Shown one piece after another: positions 40,179-51,737 of a stretch of DNA of 64,000 bases. The notes under the pieces are model-generated. The model made no database searches, was not told the origin of the DNA, and worked only from the letters and a program-made list of their open reading frames with translations. Both the position numbers and the translations under genes were made by a program. How positions within the stretch are numbered: position 1 is the stretch's first letter; every line of letters begins with the position of its first letter. The stretch comes from Lactarius indigo (lineage: Eukaryota; Basidiomycota; Agaricomycetes; Russulales; Russulaceae): positions 124,001 to 188,000 of the forward strand of contig JAFKAC010000105.1 in the NCBI GenBank assembly GCA_025766275.1, written 5' to 3'.

Positions 40179-43100
40179 ATGGATCCTGGTCCTTCCGCCT
40201 ACGACTACACAGAAGGGGCCTCTGCAATCGACATTTCCGCTGCCGTTTCGAACTCCCGCCGCTCTCGTCGCGACTCTCAGCAAAGCCTTGCGTACGATGA
40301 CCATCAAGGGACGATGTTCGACGGCCCGGGGCACAGCGTAAATCCGAGCAGTGTTTCGAGGATGAGTCTTCATCGCCCACGTAGCCGTCGGCACAGCGGA
40401 GCCAGCCAAGCCTCGCTCGCTCGCCGGAGCACAGAAATGGGCCAACCACCAGCGCACAGCCCAGACGATGACGATTCAGCGCCGGAAGAGGACGACATAT
40501 CTGGGTTCTCACCACGCAGAGGAAGGAGGTCGCCTTCGCCTCGCAGGAGTGGCGTGTTCGGTGGCATCGCTCATCTCTTTGGACGCGACGCAGGTGGGGA
40601 TGCCTCCTCGCGGCGGCGGACATCCATCTCGCAGCATTCTCGCACGTCCTCTCGGCTATGGGGACGCCGCTCGGAAGAAGGGTCTCAGGCAGGCAGCGGT
40701 GTGGAAAGCGAAGGCGATGATCGCTGGGGATACTCTTCCGGCGAAGAAGATGAACCATCTGATGCCGAGGATATCGCTAAGTCACCTGTGGTGATCGAAC
40801 GAACATTTGGCTCATATCCTCCGTCCCCTGTGCCTTCCGTTTCACTGCCACTGCTCTCTGGGGATCAATTATTTGGCAATGACACACGCGTCGACATCGA
40901 CCTCGAATCACTGGACCCTCCACCGCCTGGAGCGCCAAGCAGACAAACGATTTACCTTGTGGATGAAGACGTTACATTACGGTTTGTCGGCTACGAGGTA
41001 CTCAGATGGTATAGCTGGGCGTGGCGGTTAGCCTGCGTCCTCAGCCTGGGTGCGTTGGGCCTGCTCGGACATTGGTTTCCCAGGCTTTGGTTACGCTGGG
41101 TGACAAGAGAGAAAGCGTTTAAAGATTTATTCAGCGGTTTCATTGTCATCGAGGTGCGTTCCAATCATCTCGACATCCGAGCAACACGATCACGCTGCGT
41201 AAGACCACCTTTAGTGACATCTCGTTCTTCCCTGTGCGGAGAATTCCTTATCCGTATCGTGCATCTACCGTTTTCACTAGTACTTCGGTGCCAGCAAAGG
41301 CGAATGGTAATGGTAGCGGAACGTCGTCGGTCAATTCTGATGATTCTTTGCTCGGGAGTTTGCTTGTTATCGATTATCGCTACGCTAAGTTTGCCCTTGA
41401 CCCGAACAATGGGCTATTTTCTGCCGTCAAGTGCGTCAGCCCATCATGGTGTTGGCCGACTCGATTCTGACGCCGCGGAATCAGGGATTGGCGCGACCAT
41501 GGATGGACAGGCGTAGGTTCTGTGAAGAATGGGTTGGAAGGACCTGTGCGACACCAAAGACTCACTTTGTTCGGACCCAATGTCGTCGAAATTCAAGGAA
41601 AATCAATCATCTCTTTGCTTTTGGATGAGGTTGGCCTTACTCACTCCATGTGCTACCGTGAATTCAATAACGGACCTGAGATAGGTCATCCACCCATTCT
41701 ACGTCTTCCAGATTGCCAGTATCATCCTCTGGTCGCTGGACGACTATTATTATTACGCCTTTTGCATCGCGCTAATATCAGCTGTGAGCATCACCACGAC
41801 GCTCATCGACACAAGGAAGGCAAGAGGTATTTGATTGCACTGCTTGACCAGTATGCTCATCACGAACACAGACTATCGCTCGGATGCGCGAATTGTCTCG
41901 CTTTACTTGTCCTGTAGGCGTCTTTGTTGACGGCTATTGTGAGTCCTCATCTTTGGCCGTTCCGTGATCTAAGTCAACCGCAGGGCTCGAGCGAGACTCC
42001 TCTGATCTTGTTCCGGGGGACATTATCAACCTGACTGAGCCACCACTGTCCGTGCTTCCCGCCGACTTAGTTCTGCTCTCTGGTGACGCTATTGTAAACG
42101 AGTCGATGCTTACCGGCGAATCCGTTCCAGTCGGCAAGATCCCCGTTAAGGATGAAGATCTTGCACATTGGCATGAGACTCCGGACGTGCAGGGTGATCT
42201 AGCCAAGAGTTTCCTCTACGCAGGAACCAAAGTCGTTCGTATTCGAAAATCTGTTGGAACAGGTGGGCCCTTCGATCGGCCTGCGCTGGGGCTTGTCGCC
42301 CGCACAGGTCTGTAAGAGTAGTTGATGCTCGAAAGTAGCGGCCTGATGCCATTTTAGGGTTCACGACGACAAAGGGTGCCCTTGTGCGTTCTATGCTTTT
42401 CCCAAAACCAATGGGCTTCAAGTTCTATCGTGACTCGATTCGATTTATCATGGTGCTTTCTGGAATCGCAGGACTTGGTTTCTGCGCAAGCGCTGTGCAG
42501 TTTGTCAAGCTCGGAGTATGTCCCGTCGTTTTGAATCTTCATCGCGGCGTAGAACTAAAGCGTGTAGATTCGATGGCACACCATCCTTATCCGTGCGCTG
42601 GACCTAATAACAGTAGTCGTACCCCCCGCACTCCCGGCAACACTCTCTATAGGCACCAGCTTCGCTCTCAGCCGTCTTCGGCGGTCCGGCATCTTCTGCA
42701 TTTCGCCAAACAGGATCAACGTCGCAGGAAAGATAAACGTTTGCTGTTTCGATAAAACGGGTACATTGACCGAGGACGGGCTGGACATTCTCGGTGTGCG
42801 GGCGCTCGACCGCCGCGATGGCACGCGCTTTGGCGAACTTCTCGACAACGTGTACGACCTACCAGGACCCATGGGGCGTGAGAAAGCAACGTTCTTATAC
42901 GCACTCGCGACATGTCACCAGCTCAAGGTTGTCGACGGGGAGGTCATAGGGGACCCACTAGACGTGAAGATGTTCCAATTTACCAAGTGGACGATCGAAG
43001 AGGGGCACATCGCGGGGACGGGAATGATTCGGGGGGAACGGTCAGGGAATGGCGAGGCACGACCCGCAGCACTGGTCCAGACTGTCGTCCGACCTCCAGG

Positions 43101-45403
43101 AAGTGCGCAGTTCAAGCTCGAAGATGCTCTGAAAGGGGGTGCGAAGGTCGGCCTACTTTTTCTTCGCTCCACTGGGCATGTCTTTCTGCTCTCGAATCCA
43201 AAGGCTGATGATGCTTTTGACGTGTTTCACAGCGTGCGCATTTCTTGGAGTTCGGAGTCATTCGGACGTTTGAATTTGTCTCGCAACTTCGCCGGATGAG
43301 CGTTGTTGTCAAGCGCCTCCGGAGCACGAGCATGGAGATATATGTCAAGGGTGCCCCAGAAGTAATGGCCGATATATGCGATAAGGATTCGTGTAGGTGT
43401 TCTCGATTTGTGAAATGTGCAAGACCGAGATGACGGTGGCGAGCAGTTCCGGATGACTACGACGACCTACTTTCATACTACACGAAGCGTGGCTATCGGG
43501 TGATTGCGATCGCGGGTAAAAGCATCGAGGGATTGTCGTGGCTGAAAGCCCAAAGAATAAAGCGGTCTGTGCCTCACTTGCGACCCGAACGCACATGGGT
43601 TGACACAATAGCACAGAGATCAGGCCGAGTCTAATCTCCGGTTCCTAGGCTTGATAATCTTCGAAAACAAACTGAAGCCGGGAACAGCCCCAGCGATCCA
43701 GGCCTTGCAGTCTGCGCATCTTGCATGTCGGATGATCACAGGTGACAACCCCCTGACTGCGGTCAGTGTGGCGCAGGAGTGTAACCTAATCAGCCAGACG
43801 GCCCATGTGTTTACCTCAGCATTCACCCAAGGTAGGTGGTGACAGTACTCGCATGCGCTCTGCTGACCCTTTTGTTAAAAAGGAAGCGCTATGACACCAC
43901 TAGCGCGAGTCTCGTGGTCATGTATGGACGACCCAACTTGGAAATTGGATGAATATAGCTTGAAGCCACTGACACCGCCCACGCACCATTCTACCGATGG
44001 TGACATGTTAGATCATCAGGACTATGTGCTCGCAGTCACCGGCGACGTGTTCCGCTGGATGATCAACAACGCCCCGTTGGAGACGCTGCAACGCGTACGC
44101 CCCAGCTCTTAACCCTATGCTTCGTCGTTGACATGGCACGCGCAGATGCTCACACGATGCCAGATCTTTGCCCGCATGTCACCTGACGAAAAGAACGAAG
44201 TCGTTGAACGGTTGCAGTCGATTGGATATACAGTCCTCATGTGTGGCGACGGAGCTAACGACTGTGCGGCGCTCAAGGCCGCGGATGTGGGACTGTCATT
44301 ATCTGAAGCAGAGGCGTCCGTCGCCGCGCCGTTCACAAGCAAGACTCCGGACATAGGGTGTGTACTCGAGGTCATCAAGGAAGGCCGCGCGGCTCTTGTG
44401 ACGAGCTTCAGTTGCTTCAAGTACATGTGAGGTGGCATACTGTTTATAGCTTTAGCCAAGCTCAATAACCGACAGGGCGCTTTATTCGCTCATACAGTTC
44501 ACTACGATCACTCTGCTGTATTCATTTGCCTCATCATTAGGAGATTTTCAGGTAAGGGTCCGTTTGATCTTTTGCCAACTGCGTGCTGAAGGTCTCGAAA
44601 AGTTCCTGTACATCGACCTTTTTATTATCATCCCTGTGGCTGTCAGCAGTAAGTCCCGTGAAAACCCGCGATGCTATGGATGGTGACCGAATTTCCGGAT
44701 AGTGGGCCGCACGCTCCCGTATCCTTGGATAGACCCCAAGCGGCCTACTGCGAATCTTGTGTCCAGGAGTGTCCTTGCCAGCATTATCGGCCAGATTGGC
44801 ATCACAAGCGTGGCCCAGTTCTGGGCGTTTTTCTGGGTACGAAGACAACCTTGGTACGTGGAAATTGGATGGCTAGAAAAGGTTCGGAGTAACCTTTTCT
44901 ACAGGTACACGCCACCGAAGCTTGATGCCGACCCAAATGACAATCACCTGAAGGCGACCAACTATGAGAACACGGTATTGTTCTTATTATCTTGTTTTCA
45001 ATACATCTTGGTAGCTGCGGTCTTCAGCATCGGGCGGCCTTATCGCAAGCCAATGTGGACGAACGGTGCGTGTGTGTAGCAACGGTGTTCATGGGAGATT
45101 CACTGAATTAGTAATTCAGGGTGGCTCATGCTTTCCCTGGTTGCACTCTCACTGTTCAACGTTTCCGTCTTGCTTGCGCCAACCAAGTTCATCTCCGCAG
45201 TTCTCGAACTGATGCCATTACCGTTGTCGGCCCGGTTGACGCTGCTATGGGCAGCCATCATCAATGTGGCTGTGTCGGTGGTATTTGAGCGGTGGGTTGC
45301 ACAACTCATTGCAGACGTGGTGGGGATGCTGGTGTCAGAGCATGAGGGTAGACGGCGGATTAGAGAGAGTAGGGCGTATAAAGCGATCAGTGATAGAGAG
45401 TAA
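40179..45403 (+). CDS. P5B-type cation/polyamine-transporting ATPase (Ypk9/ATP13A2-like)
   Basis: Seventeen exons can be joined in phase: 40179-41153, 41204-41430, 41485-41629, 41685-41819, 41872-41938, 41984-42307, 42358-42515, 42568-43146, 43233-43392, 43447-43564, 43617-43831, 43883-44094, 44146-44426, 44476-44551, 44603-44648, 44703-45065, 45120-45403. They give 1454 aa. A ~260-residue acidic/RS-rich cytosolic head precedes the core. Core motifs are [10 protein letters not shown] (actuator), the P5B signature [29 protein letters not shown] (phosphorylated Asp), [16 protein letters not shown] and [11 protein letters not shown]. Membrane helices follow, then a short cytosolic tail. P5B pumps act in vacuolar or lysosomal membranes and export polyamines or handle metals. 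One intron (41820-41871) begins with GC. The downstream start MDPGPSAY was preferred to an in-frame ATG at 40122. Confidence 0.93.
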
Positions 45404-45760
45404 GGTAGCGCAGAGTGGGAGTCACATAACAACCTGCCTTGACGACCAAGCGAGCGTGTGCGTGTGTGGCTGTGGTTTGTGATTGGAGTGTCATTGCCTT
45501 TCCGTCAATGTGAGGGTCACCCACCTCCTTTTGCTTGGACTTTGTTATTCTTTCCTTTCCCCTTTCTTTTCTTCCCTCCCTTTCTCCTTGCTCTGTGGGC
45601 AAGTTCGTGTCGATTCTTTCTTTTTTACCTTCATTCCACGTCGCTTTCCTTCGACAGGCTGTCGTTTCATTGCTGGAGCTGGCACTCCAATCCTTTCCCT
45701 TAATTTATCTTTCTCAAGCCCTCCAAGCGTGCTCTCCCTGATTAACATACTCACTCGCAC

Positions 45761-46940
45761 ATGCGTCGTCGATTCTCTGTCGTCCTTGTTGCCGTCTTAG
45801 TCCTCCTCGGTCAGGCGTCCGCGGCACCGACACCTGCCTGGCTATCCACCTCCAATGCCCTCATTTCTCGTCAAGGGACTGGAAACAATCCCCCGCAACC
45901 ATTTACCACGCAAACCGTGCAGACTACCCAGACGTGCGTGGCATGTCCGTCTTCTGTGAATATCTTCTGACTGCGCTTGTGATTGTAGTTCGGCCGGGCC
46001 AGTCACTGAGACGTGCACCCTCACGTTCACACCAGTTACTGGGGCGAATGGTGAACCTCTCGTCCAGGTGGTGAGATCATGTACTGTGACGGCTGGTTCA
46101 CCCCCTCCGCCTCCGGGGTCTACGAGTAGCTCATCGCCCCCGGGGTCCACGTCTACACCGCCACCACAAACATCTACGTCTTCGCCCCCAGCCTCCACCT
46201 CGTCGATCGCGAGCACTCCAACTTCTGTTCAGAGTAGTCCCACCGACACGACCTCAACGACCTCTTCCACGTCGATCGCGAGCACTCCCTCGTCTGTTCA
46301 GAGCAGTCCCACCGACACGACCACTTCGACGACAACCTCGTCTAGTTCCAGCTCTAGTTCAACACCGTCCCCGTCTTTCACACCGGTAGGTTCTGGACGT
46401 TGTTTACGCTTTGACTGGTTGTGACATCCCGCTAGGTCTTCTCCTCGGTTACCCTCCCGAGCGTTATAAGTACCTCCTCTTCCCCTACATCTTCCCCGAC
46501 GCCCACGAGCACCCCGGAGCCCGCTCAGTCTTCAAGTCAAGTAAGTCCTCGTTCGGGCCGTAGTTGCGACCGACGCTCTAACCCATGCCCAGACGAGTCA
46601 ATCTTCGTCTCCAGTTGACACCAGTACGGCCTCCCCGGAAACAGCCCCGGACACTAGCCCAACTCCTGCCGCATCGTCTGCCGCTCAGGGGGCTTTCCAG
46701 ATTCCAGGAAAGAAGATCTCGGTACTTCCCATCGGCCTTGGGATCTTTGCAGGCATATCGGTGATCGCATTGATCGTCGTCGGTCTGGTCACGTACGAAC
46801 GGACCAAGTATCGCAAGGTATAGTACACGTTGCCTTGCTTCGTCTACTTCAAATTCAAGCGAATCCTTCTATAGATATTTAGGCAGCGTAAATTGGCGGA
46901 GCAGGGTGCAGGGCCGGGCTACGGCGGCACGGGTTCCTAA
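45761..46940 (+). CDS. Secreted mucin-like single-pass membrane protein
   Basis: It starts at ATG 45761 with a signal peptide (RRRFSVVLVAVLVLLGQASA). Several short introns follow; the first joins TTQT to SAGPVTETCTLTFTP. The ectodomain is very rich in Ser, Thr and Pro, as for O-mannosylated stalks, and includes a 23-residue tandem repeat. One transmembrane helix (VLPIGLGIFAGISVIALIVVGLV, about 46721-46790) is followed by a short basic tail (TYERTKYRK...RQRKLAEQG) and TAA at 46938. The layout matches fungal cell-wall stress sensors such as Mid2-like proteins, but no Cys-rich WSC head is seen. A surface sensor or adhesion role is inferred from architecture only. Confidence 0.78.
46201..46338 (+). 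repeat. Coding tandem repeat, period 69 bp (23 codons), 2 copies
   Basis: CGTCGATCGCGAGCACTCC recurs at 46201 and 46270. Each copy encodes SIASTPxSVQSSPTDTT-type sequence in the Ser/Thr stalk of the mucin-like protein. Confidence 0.85.
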
Positions 46941-47641
46941 GTTGCTATCGCTGCGAGACACATACCATCCTTTTGTCTTTTTCACCTCCCTTGGTCTGAC
47001 CCATCCACTGACGTGTTTCCATTTTTATTGTGATGTCCTCCACCCCTATTCGCTAACCGCGTATATATGGACCAGGTCCACCTTTGTATATTACACTGTA
47101 GCACCTGCTCGGGTATCGGGGGTTTTTTTTTCACTGGATGCCACAGTCACTACAGTGTACAGAGTCGAAACTTGAGAGGCGTCCCAATCACTGATTTGAT
47201 GGTATCAAGGTATTTGAGATCACGTTACTGTCGCCGAGCTGATTTCACCTGAACTTCACGATCAAAACGAACACGAGTTGGAAGTGAGAATAGGAATAGG
47301 AATGACTTGTTTCGCGTACGGAATCGGGAAGAGGGGGCAACATCGTCGCGTGTTGCGAGCTTTGAGCGCTCTGAGAAGGCACGTGTGAGTCAATTTATGG
47401 CATCAGTTCCCTCAAGATGCCGCGAACACCTTTGGACCCTTTTGCCACGCGGCTGCCTTGCTGTGAGTGACAAAGGTAGGAACGCGAGAGGCGCGCGTCT
47501 CACACGCAGGCCATTCAGACGTGTATCGATTTCGACCCAAGATAAATATTTCGGCTCACGCTGTGCCACGTCCGCGAGGGGAGAAATCTCGCCAGCATCC
47601 CACAGCCAGCCGCAACTTATTACTGTATACCCTGTCATTCT
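46941..47641. other. Intergenic
   Basis: 700 bp between two plus-strand genes. No supported gene. Confidence 0.5.
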
Positions 47642-48635
47642 ATGTCGTACCGCCGCACGTATACCCACAGCCAGCACTCGTATGTCGTCAGCATCGACGC
47701 GGGCTCTTTCGCGAATATCGAGATCGTCGTGGGGGGCTACCACCGTGGCGGAGGCTGGTCCCCGCCGCCGTCGCCGTCGCCTACGACACCTCGTGCCTCT
47801 ACGGCAACAACACGCGAGAACCATGGCCATGGCTATGGTGCGTCCGCGTTCCATGCCGTATTCCATGGCGCCCCGCGACGACGACGACTGACGACGACTT
47901 ACCCTCCCGCACGTGTCTTCTCTCCCTCCTAAAAAAAAAATCATTTCGACGACGACGACAATAGCACAGCCATCATCGGCAAAACACTCACCGTTCGTAC
48001 ATCTGCAATCGCGCCTGCCGCCCACCACCACGTCGACCGCGCGCTCCTCCTCAACCACGACGGACGCACGGAACAAGCGCGCTTACGAGCGTGAGCAGCA
48101 ACGCGTGGCCGAAGAGCGCCGAAGAGAAGAGGCACGACGAACCGAGGCGCGCCGCATAGCCGCCGAAGAGGCGTGGCGGCGACAGCAGGAGGAAGAGGTT
48201 CTGCGCGAGGAACGACGTCGCCGACGGCGCGCGCGTGATATCGCGAGCGCGTGGCGCACGTACGAGGCGCGGTGGGCGCTGCTGAGCCAGCGGCAGCCGA
48301 AGCTGGGCCTGCTGAGCGCGCTCACGTTCGAGCGGATACCGTGGCCCGTCGTCGTGGCGGACACGGAGGATGGCGGGGCGACGACGTCCCGGAGGCGGCG
48401 CCTGGACGTGCTGTTGCGCCACGAGGCGATACGCGAGTTTGTGTTGTCGTCGGCGCATTCGCCGGACGTCTCGGCGAAGGATAGGATCCGCGCGGCGTTG
48501 CGGCGGTGGCATCCGGACAAGTTCGCGCGTGTGCTCAGCCAGGTTATAGAGAGCGACAGAGACGCGGTCGCGGAAGGGATGGGCGTCGTGGTGCGGTGCC
48601 TGAACGACATGCTAGAGAAGGAGAACCGATCGTAG
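47642..48635 (+). CDS. Coiled-coil protein with C-terminal HPD-motif domain, paralogue A
   Basis: Exons 47642-47912 and 47965-48635 flank a 52-bp intron (CAC|GTGTC...CAATAG|CA) and join in phase to 313 aa. The N-terminus is low-complexity (Ser/Thr/His). A ~90-residue Arg/Glu-rich coiled coil follows (EREQQRVAEERRREEARR and on), then RIPWPVV and the conserved tail DRIRAALRRWHPDKFAR-VLSQVIESDRDAVAEGM-VVRCLNDML. The RWHPDKF tail is shared with NFKBIL1-like proteins and recalls a J-domain HPD, but the rest of a J domain is not evident. Function is unknown. A close homologue lies at 49911-50807 on the other strand. Confidence 0.8.
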
Positions 48636-48974
48636 AGAGAAACAAAAAAGGCGGGGCTGGCCGATGCTGAGCATGGGATCCCCGGACTATTGTTTGGGGT
48701 GGTGACAATGGCTTCTATACGGTTCTAATTTAACCGCATACTCATACTTATTGCACGTACTTTCGATATTCTGGAGATTTCGACTTTGCAATTAAATGAT
48801 TCATTTATCTGACCAAATTGATGGGTCGAAATTTTCAGGTTGACGCGCCTAAGGTATGTGTTCATGGATATGAATTGTGGGACCAGCTACGTGTAGATAC
48901 TCTAATTTTGCAAAAGCAGGATGAGTGGTGGGTAATAAAGATACTGTGCCGGTGGCGTGCTGAAAGTAGATAGA
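48636..48974. other. Convergent intergenic region
   Basis: 339 bp between the convergent stop codons of paralogue A and MIA40; 3' UTRs only. Confidence 0.5.
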
Positions 48975-49773
48975 TCAAGCGGGCTGGGAAGGTGCTTGAA
49001 GTGGTGAATGTTCCGCAGGAGCATCGACGACCGGAGTTGGTGTCGTATCCTCCAAGGTAGAGGCAGATGGTTGCGTAGATAGCTCTTCATCCTCCTCATC
49101 ATCTTTCATAATTTCTTTTTCGAATTGTTCAGTGAGGACAGAAACCAGATAGGACAAATCAGCAGTGCGCACCATCTCCGTAGACGTCCGGGTTCTCCCT
49201 GAAGCAATCCTGCATTGCCTTGAACTTTTCGACACAATCAATCCCTTTGGGTTCTTCCTCCGAGAACACGAAACACGAAAAGGCTTCGCGGAACTGCATA
49301 CCGCAGGGACCATAAGCCATTCCACCAAGGCAAGGGCAGTCCCAGTTGATTTTCCCAGTGACGGGGTCAAAAGCACCTTGAGAGGACCCTTCTTCCTCCG
49401 AGGGTGTACCTTCTTCCTTCTCGTCCAAATGTCCTGTTTCCGGCTCTGGAATGCTTGGAGTTGGCGTTGACTGTGTCTCCTCCAAGAACGGGGAAGAGGT
49501 GGTACGTGTCGTCGGTTTTGGTGTAACTTGTGATAGTTCAATCATCAGCAACCGAAGGTGAGAAGCAGCGGAGCCAGGCGTACGTGCGCTATCCGAGTCG
49601 AGAGCAATTCTCCTGCTTTCCAAACTCATTCGCCAGCCGAGGTAGGAGGCCGCAATGACAGAAGCGCCAACTGCCGTGGCCAACTTATGTCGCGAGAGAT
49701 ATGATGCAGGGCTCGATGAGCTCACTGTATGCATCCCACGACGCAGTGAGGTTCTTGCGACTCTTCCGAGCAT
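48975..49773 (-). CDS. MIA40/CHCHD4-type mitochondrial import oxidoreductase
   Basis: Exons 49773-49173 and 49114-48975 join in phase to 246 aa. The N-terminus is a presequence ([16 protein letters not shown]) followed by a membrane anchor ([17 protein letters not shown]), as in fungal Mia40. A long acidic Pro/Ser linker leads to the core [15 protein letters not shown], with the redox CPC and the first CX9C Cys, then [19 protein letters not shown] and [17 protein letters not shown], completing the twin CX9C. An Asp/Glu-rich tail is added by exon 2. Mia40 oxidises small Cys-rich proteins in the intermembrane space. A 57-bp GT-AG interval (about 49532-49588) within exon 1 is in frame and could be an extra intron. 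Confidence 0.93.
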
Positions 49774-49910
49774 CTGTGATTGTAAAGTCAGAGAATGAGT
49801 CGGAACTTGCGCAGAGTGTTGGTGAGTCTGTATTTGTCAGATACGCGTACGTAATAAATACACAAAGCGTGATCACGATGACGAGGGCATAAATACAACG
49901 TCGCCTTGAC

Positions 49911-50807
49911 TCAGTTTTCCCGTGCCAGCAAATCGTTGAGGCACCTGGCTATCGTCCCAACTCCTCTCTCGACAGCAGCCCTGTCCTTCCCGTCTACCCT
50001 GTTGAGTATCCGCCCAAATCTATCCGGGTGCCACCGCCGCAATGCGCTTTTGATCCTGTCTTTCCGCGACACCCCCTCCGAGTGTGCGTGCGACAAGATA
50101 AATTTTGCGACGGCCTCCGACGTGACCTCTCTCACACTCCTGGGCGGTACGGTCATGGGCCAGGGCACCGACCGGAACGTCAGCGGACTGTCGTCTTTCC
50201 CAATGGCAATGGCGGCCCATTGGCGCTCATACGCCTTCCACGCCTCTGCTTGGCGCCGTCTCTCCACCGCCTGATTCTGTCTCTCTTCCCTCCCCCTCTG
50301 CTCCTTAGCCCGATGGCATTCATGCCGCCGCCGCTGCCGCCCTTCCTCCCTCCTCCATCGCGCCTCCATTTTATCGAACTCCTCCTGCAACTGACTACGC
50401 TCAGCATCCCGCTGCGCAGCGCGAAGGCGCTCCCTCAGCCACGCCATCTCTTCGTCGAGCTCCCGGCCAGCAGACGCGAGATCGGGATCCCGCCGCCGTT
50501 TCTCCGCCGTGTGCATGCGCGGCTGCGTGCCGGTGCCGGTGTCGGTGCCCTTGGTGGTGGGCAGCAAGCCAAAGTGGACTTGCTGCTCGAACACCCATCG
50601 CCGCGTTTCCGATATCTCCCTGGACAGCGCTGCGAGCTCCTGCTCCACGATCCACGTGTACGCCGGCGTTGCTGCATGCCGCTTCCGTGGCGTCCGGTTG
50701 TTCGGGACTGCCGGCGTCCCAGCAGCTGCTCGGTGATGGTGGCCGCGGTTGTACGAGCTGTCGTAGAAGTGCGAGGAAATGGCGAATATAGTGCTGCTTC
50801 TCTCCAT
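49911..50807 (-). CDS. Coiled-coil protein with C-terminal HPD-motif domain, paralogue B
   Basis: A single 298-aa frame from ATG 50807. A short disordered N-terminus (His/Ala/Pro) precedes WIVEQELAALSREISETRRW, an Arg/Glu coiled coil (EARWRREEGRQRRRHECHRA), then RSVPWPM and the tail DRIKSALRRWHPDRFGRIL-VDGKDRAAVERGVGTIARCLNDLL. The order and tail match paralogue A, which lies 1.3 kb away on the other strand with MIA40 between them. It has no intron, whereas A has one. It ends 138 bp from the MIA40 start on the same strand. Function unknown. Confidence 0.8.
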   Translation of the reverse strand: MERSSTIFAISSHFYDSSYNRGHHHRAAAGTPAVPNNRTPRKRHAATPAYTWIVEQELAALSREISETRRWVFEQQVHFGLLPTTKGTDTGTGTQPRMHTAEKRRRDPDLASAGRELDEEMAWLRERLRAAQRDAERSQLQEEFDKMEARWRREEGRQRRRHECHRAKEQRGREERQNQAVERRRQAEAWKAYERQWAAIAIGKDDSPLTFRSVPWPMTVPPRSVREVTSEAVAKFILSHAHSEGVSRKDRIKSALRRWHPDRFGRILNRVDGKDRAAVERGVGTIARCLNDLLAREN

Positions 50808-51188
50808 CGTTGCGTTGTGTTTGAAAGAGAGAGAGCGATGACCAGTGGGCGGCTGGTTTTAATCCGATGAGAGCCTTCTCCAGGAGTGGCGGTTTTGATT
50901 CCAGCCGCGAGGCTGCTGCGTGCCATCCACACTGACAGACGCGCACCGCCATACATATACCCCAGTCCCAGTCTCAGGGGGGGATATCTCTTTCTCGGAA
51001 GATGACAACCCTGACATTGTCATAGCCAGAACAAGGTAGCTACGTGCCAGTACTTGCCTATCTGAAACCCTTACTCGCCTGAGGGCACAACAGATACCCC
51101 TTCCTGGCCTTGCTCACTGGACCCGGGCAGAATGAATTGTGACTGGACAAAAGGGGAAACAACGTGCTTGCGGCGTTGCACGTTCAGC

Positions 51189-51737
51189 CTACTCTGTATT
51201 TCCAAGAAACCTCCACTTGGGTTGAACTACTGGCCGAAAGTCATCACCGTATCGTTTGCACGTTTCCCGGCTAAATATAAGGGCAGATCGAACTCTGGTA
51301 CTGTCACAATAACAGAAGTATAAGAAATTTGATTGCGTGGCCCGTGCCGAACAACGCTCTATGTATAGACAACGCCCTTCATAAGCTTGATGGCTTGATC
51401 TCTCACCACAATCACGGTCACAGTTGCAGGGTAGACGTGCGCCCTTCAGTTTGTTACGTTCATAGCGCGCCAAACAAACGTCGGTGATCAAGTGGCTGAC
51501 ATCGCCGTCGTCGCCGCAGTACTGGCACCTTCTACCCCGAAATGAGTTGACTGCGCCAAGGCCGCTTGCAGGTTGAAATAGCGCGTACGCTAGAGACAAG
51601 TACCGAACCTCGGTGTGCGTTCCCAACGTGCGTTCTGTCTTCTTGAAATCTTGCGCTAGCGAAGCGCAGGTGTTCAGTGACTCGGAATTGAGTGCCCAAA
51701 TCCTACTACCGTAACTGGACGATCGCGCCTGCATCAT
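51189..51737 (-). pseudogene. Possible retroelement zinc-knuckle fragment
   Basis: An open frame of 182 codons contains RCQYCGDDGDVSHLITDVC followed by an RYERNKL segment. C-x2-C-x7-H-x4-C followed by a basic run resembles the zinc-binding region at the end of non-LTR retrotransposon reverse transcriptases. More Cys follow (CNCDRDCGERS). No reverse-transcriptase core was seen upstream, so the assignment is weak. Confidence 0.3.

Noticed and set aside
47390..48076. Long minus-strand frame opposite paralogue A
   Set aside because: Arg/Val-rich shadow of GC-rich coding DNA; the plus strand has the conserved domain and a proper intron.
50028..50870. 280-codon plus-strand frame opposite paralogue B
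   Set aside because: Proline/leucine-rich shadow of the Arg/Glu coiled-coil coding strand.
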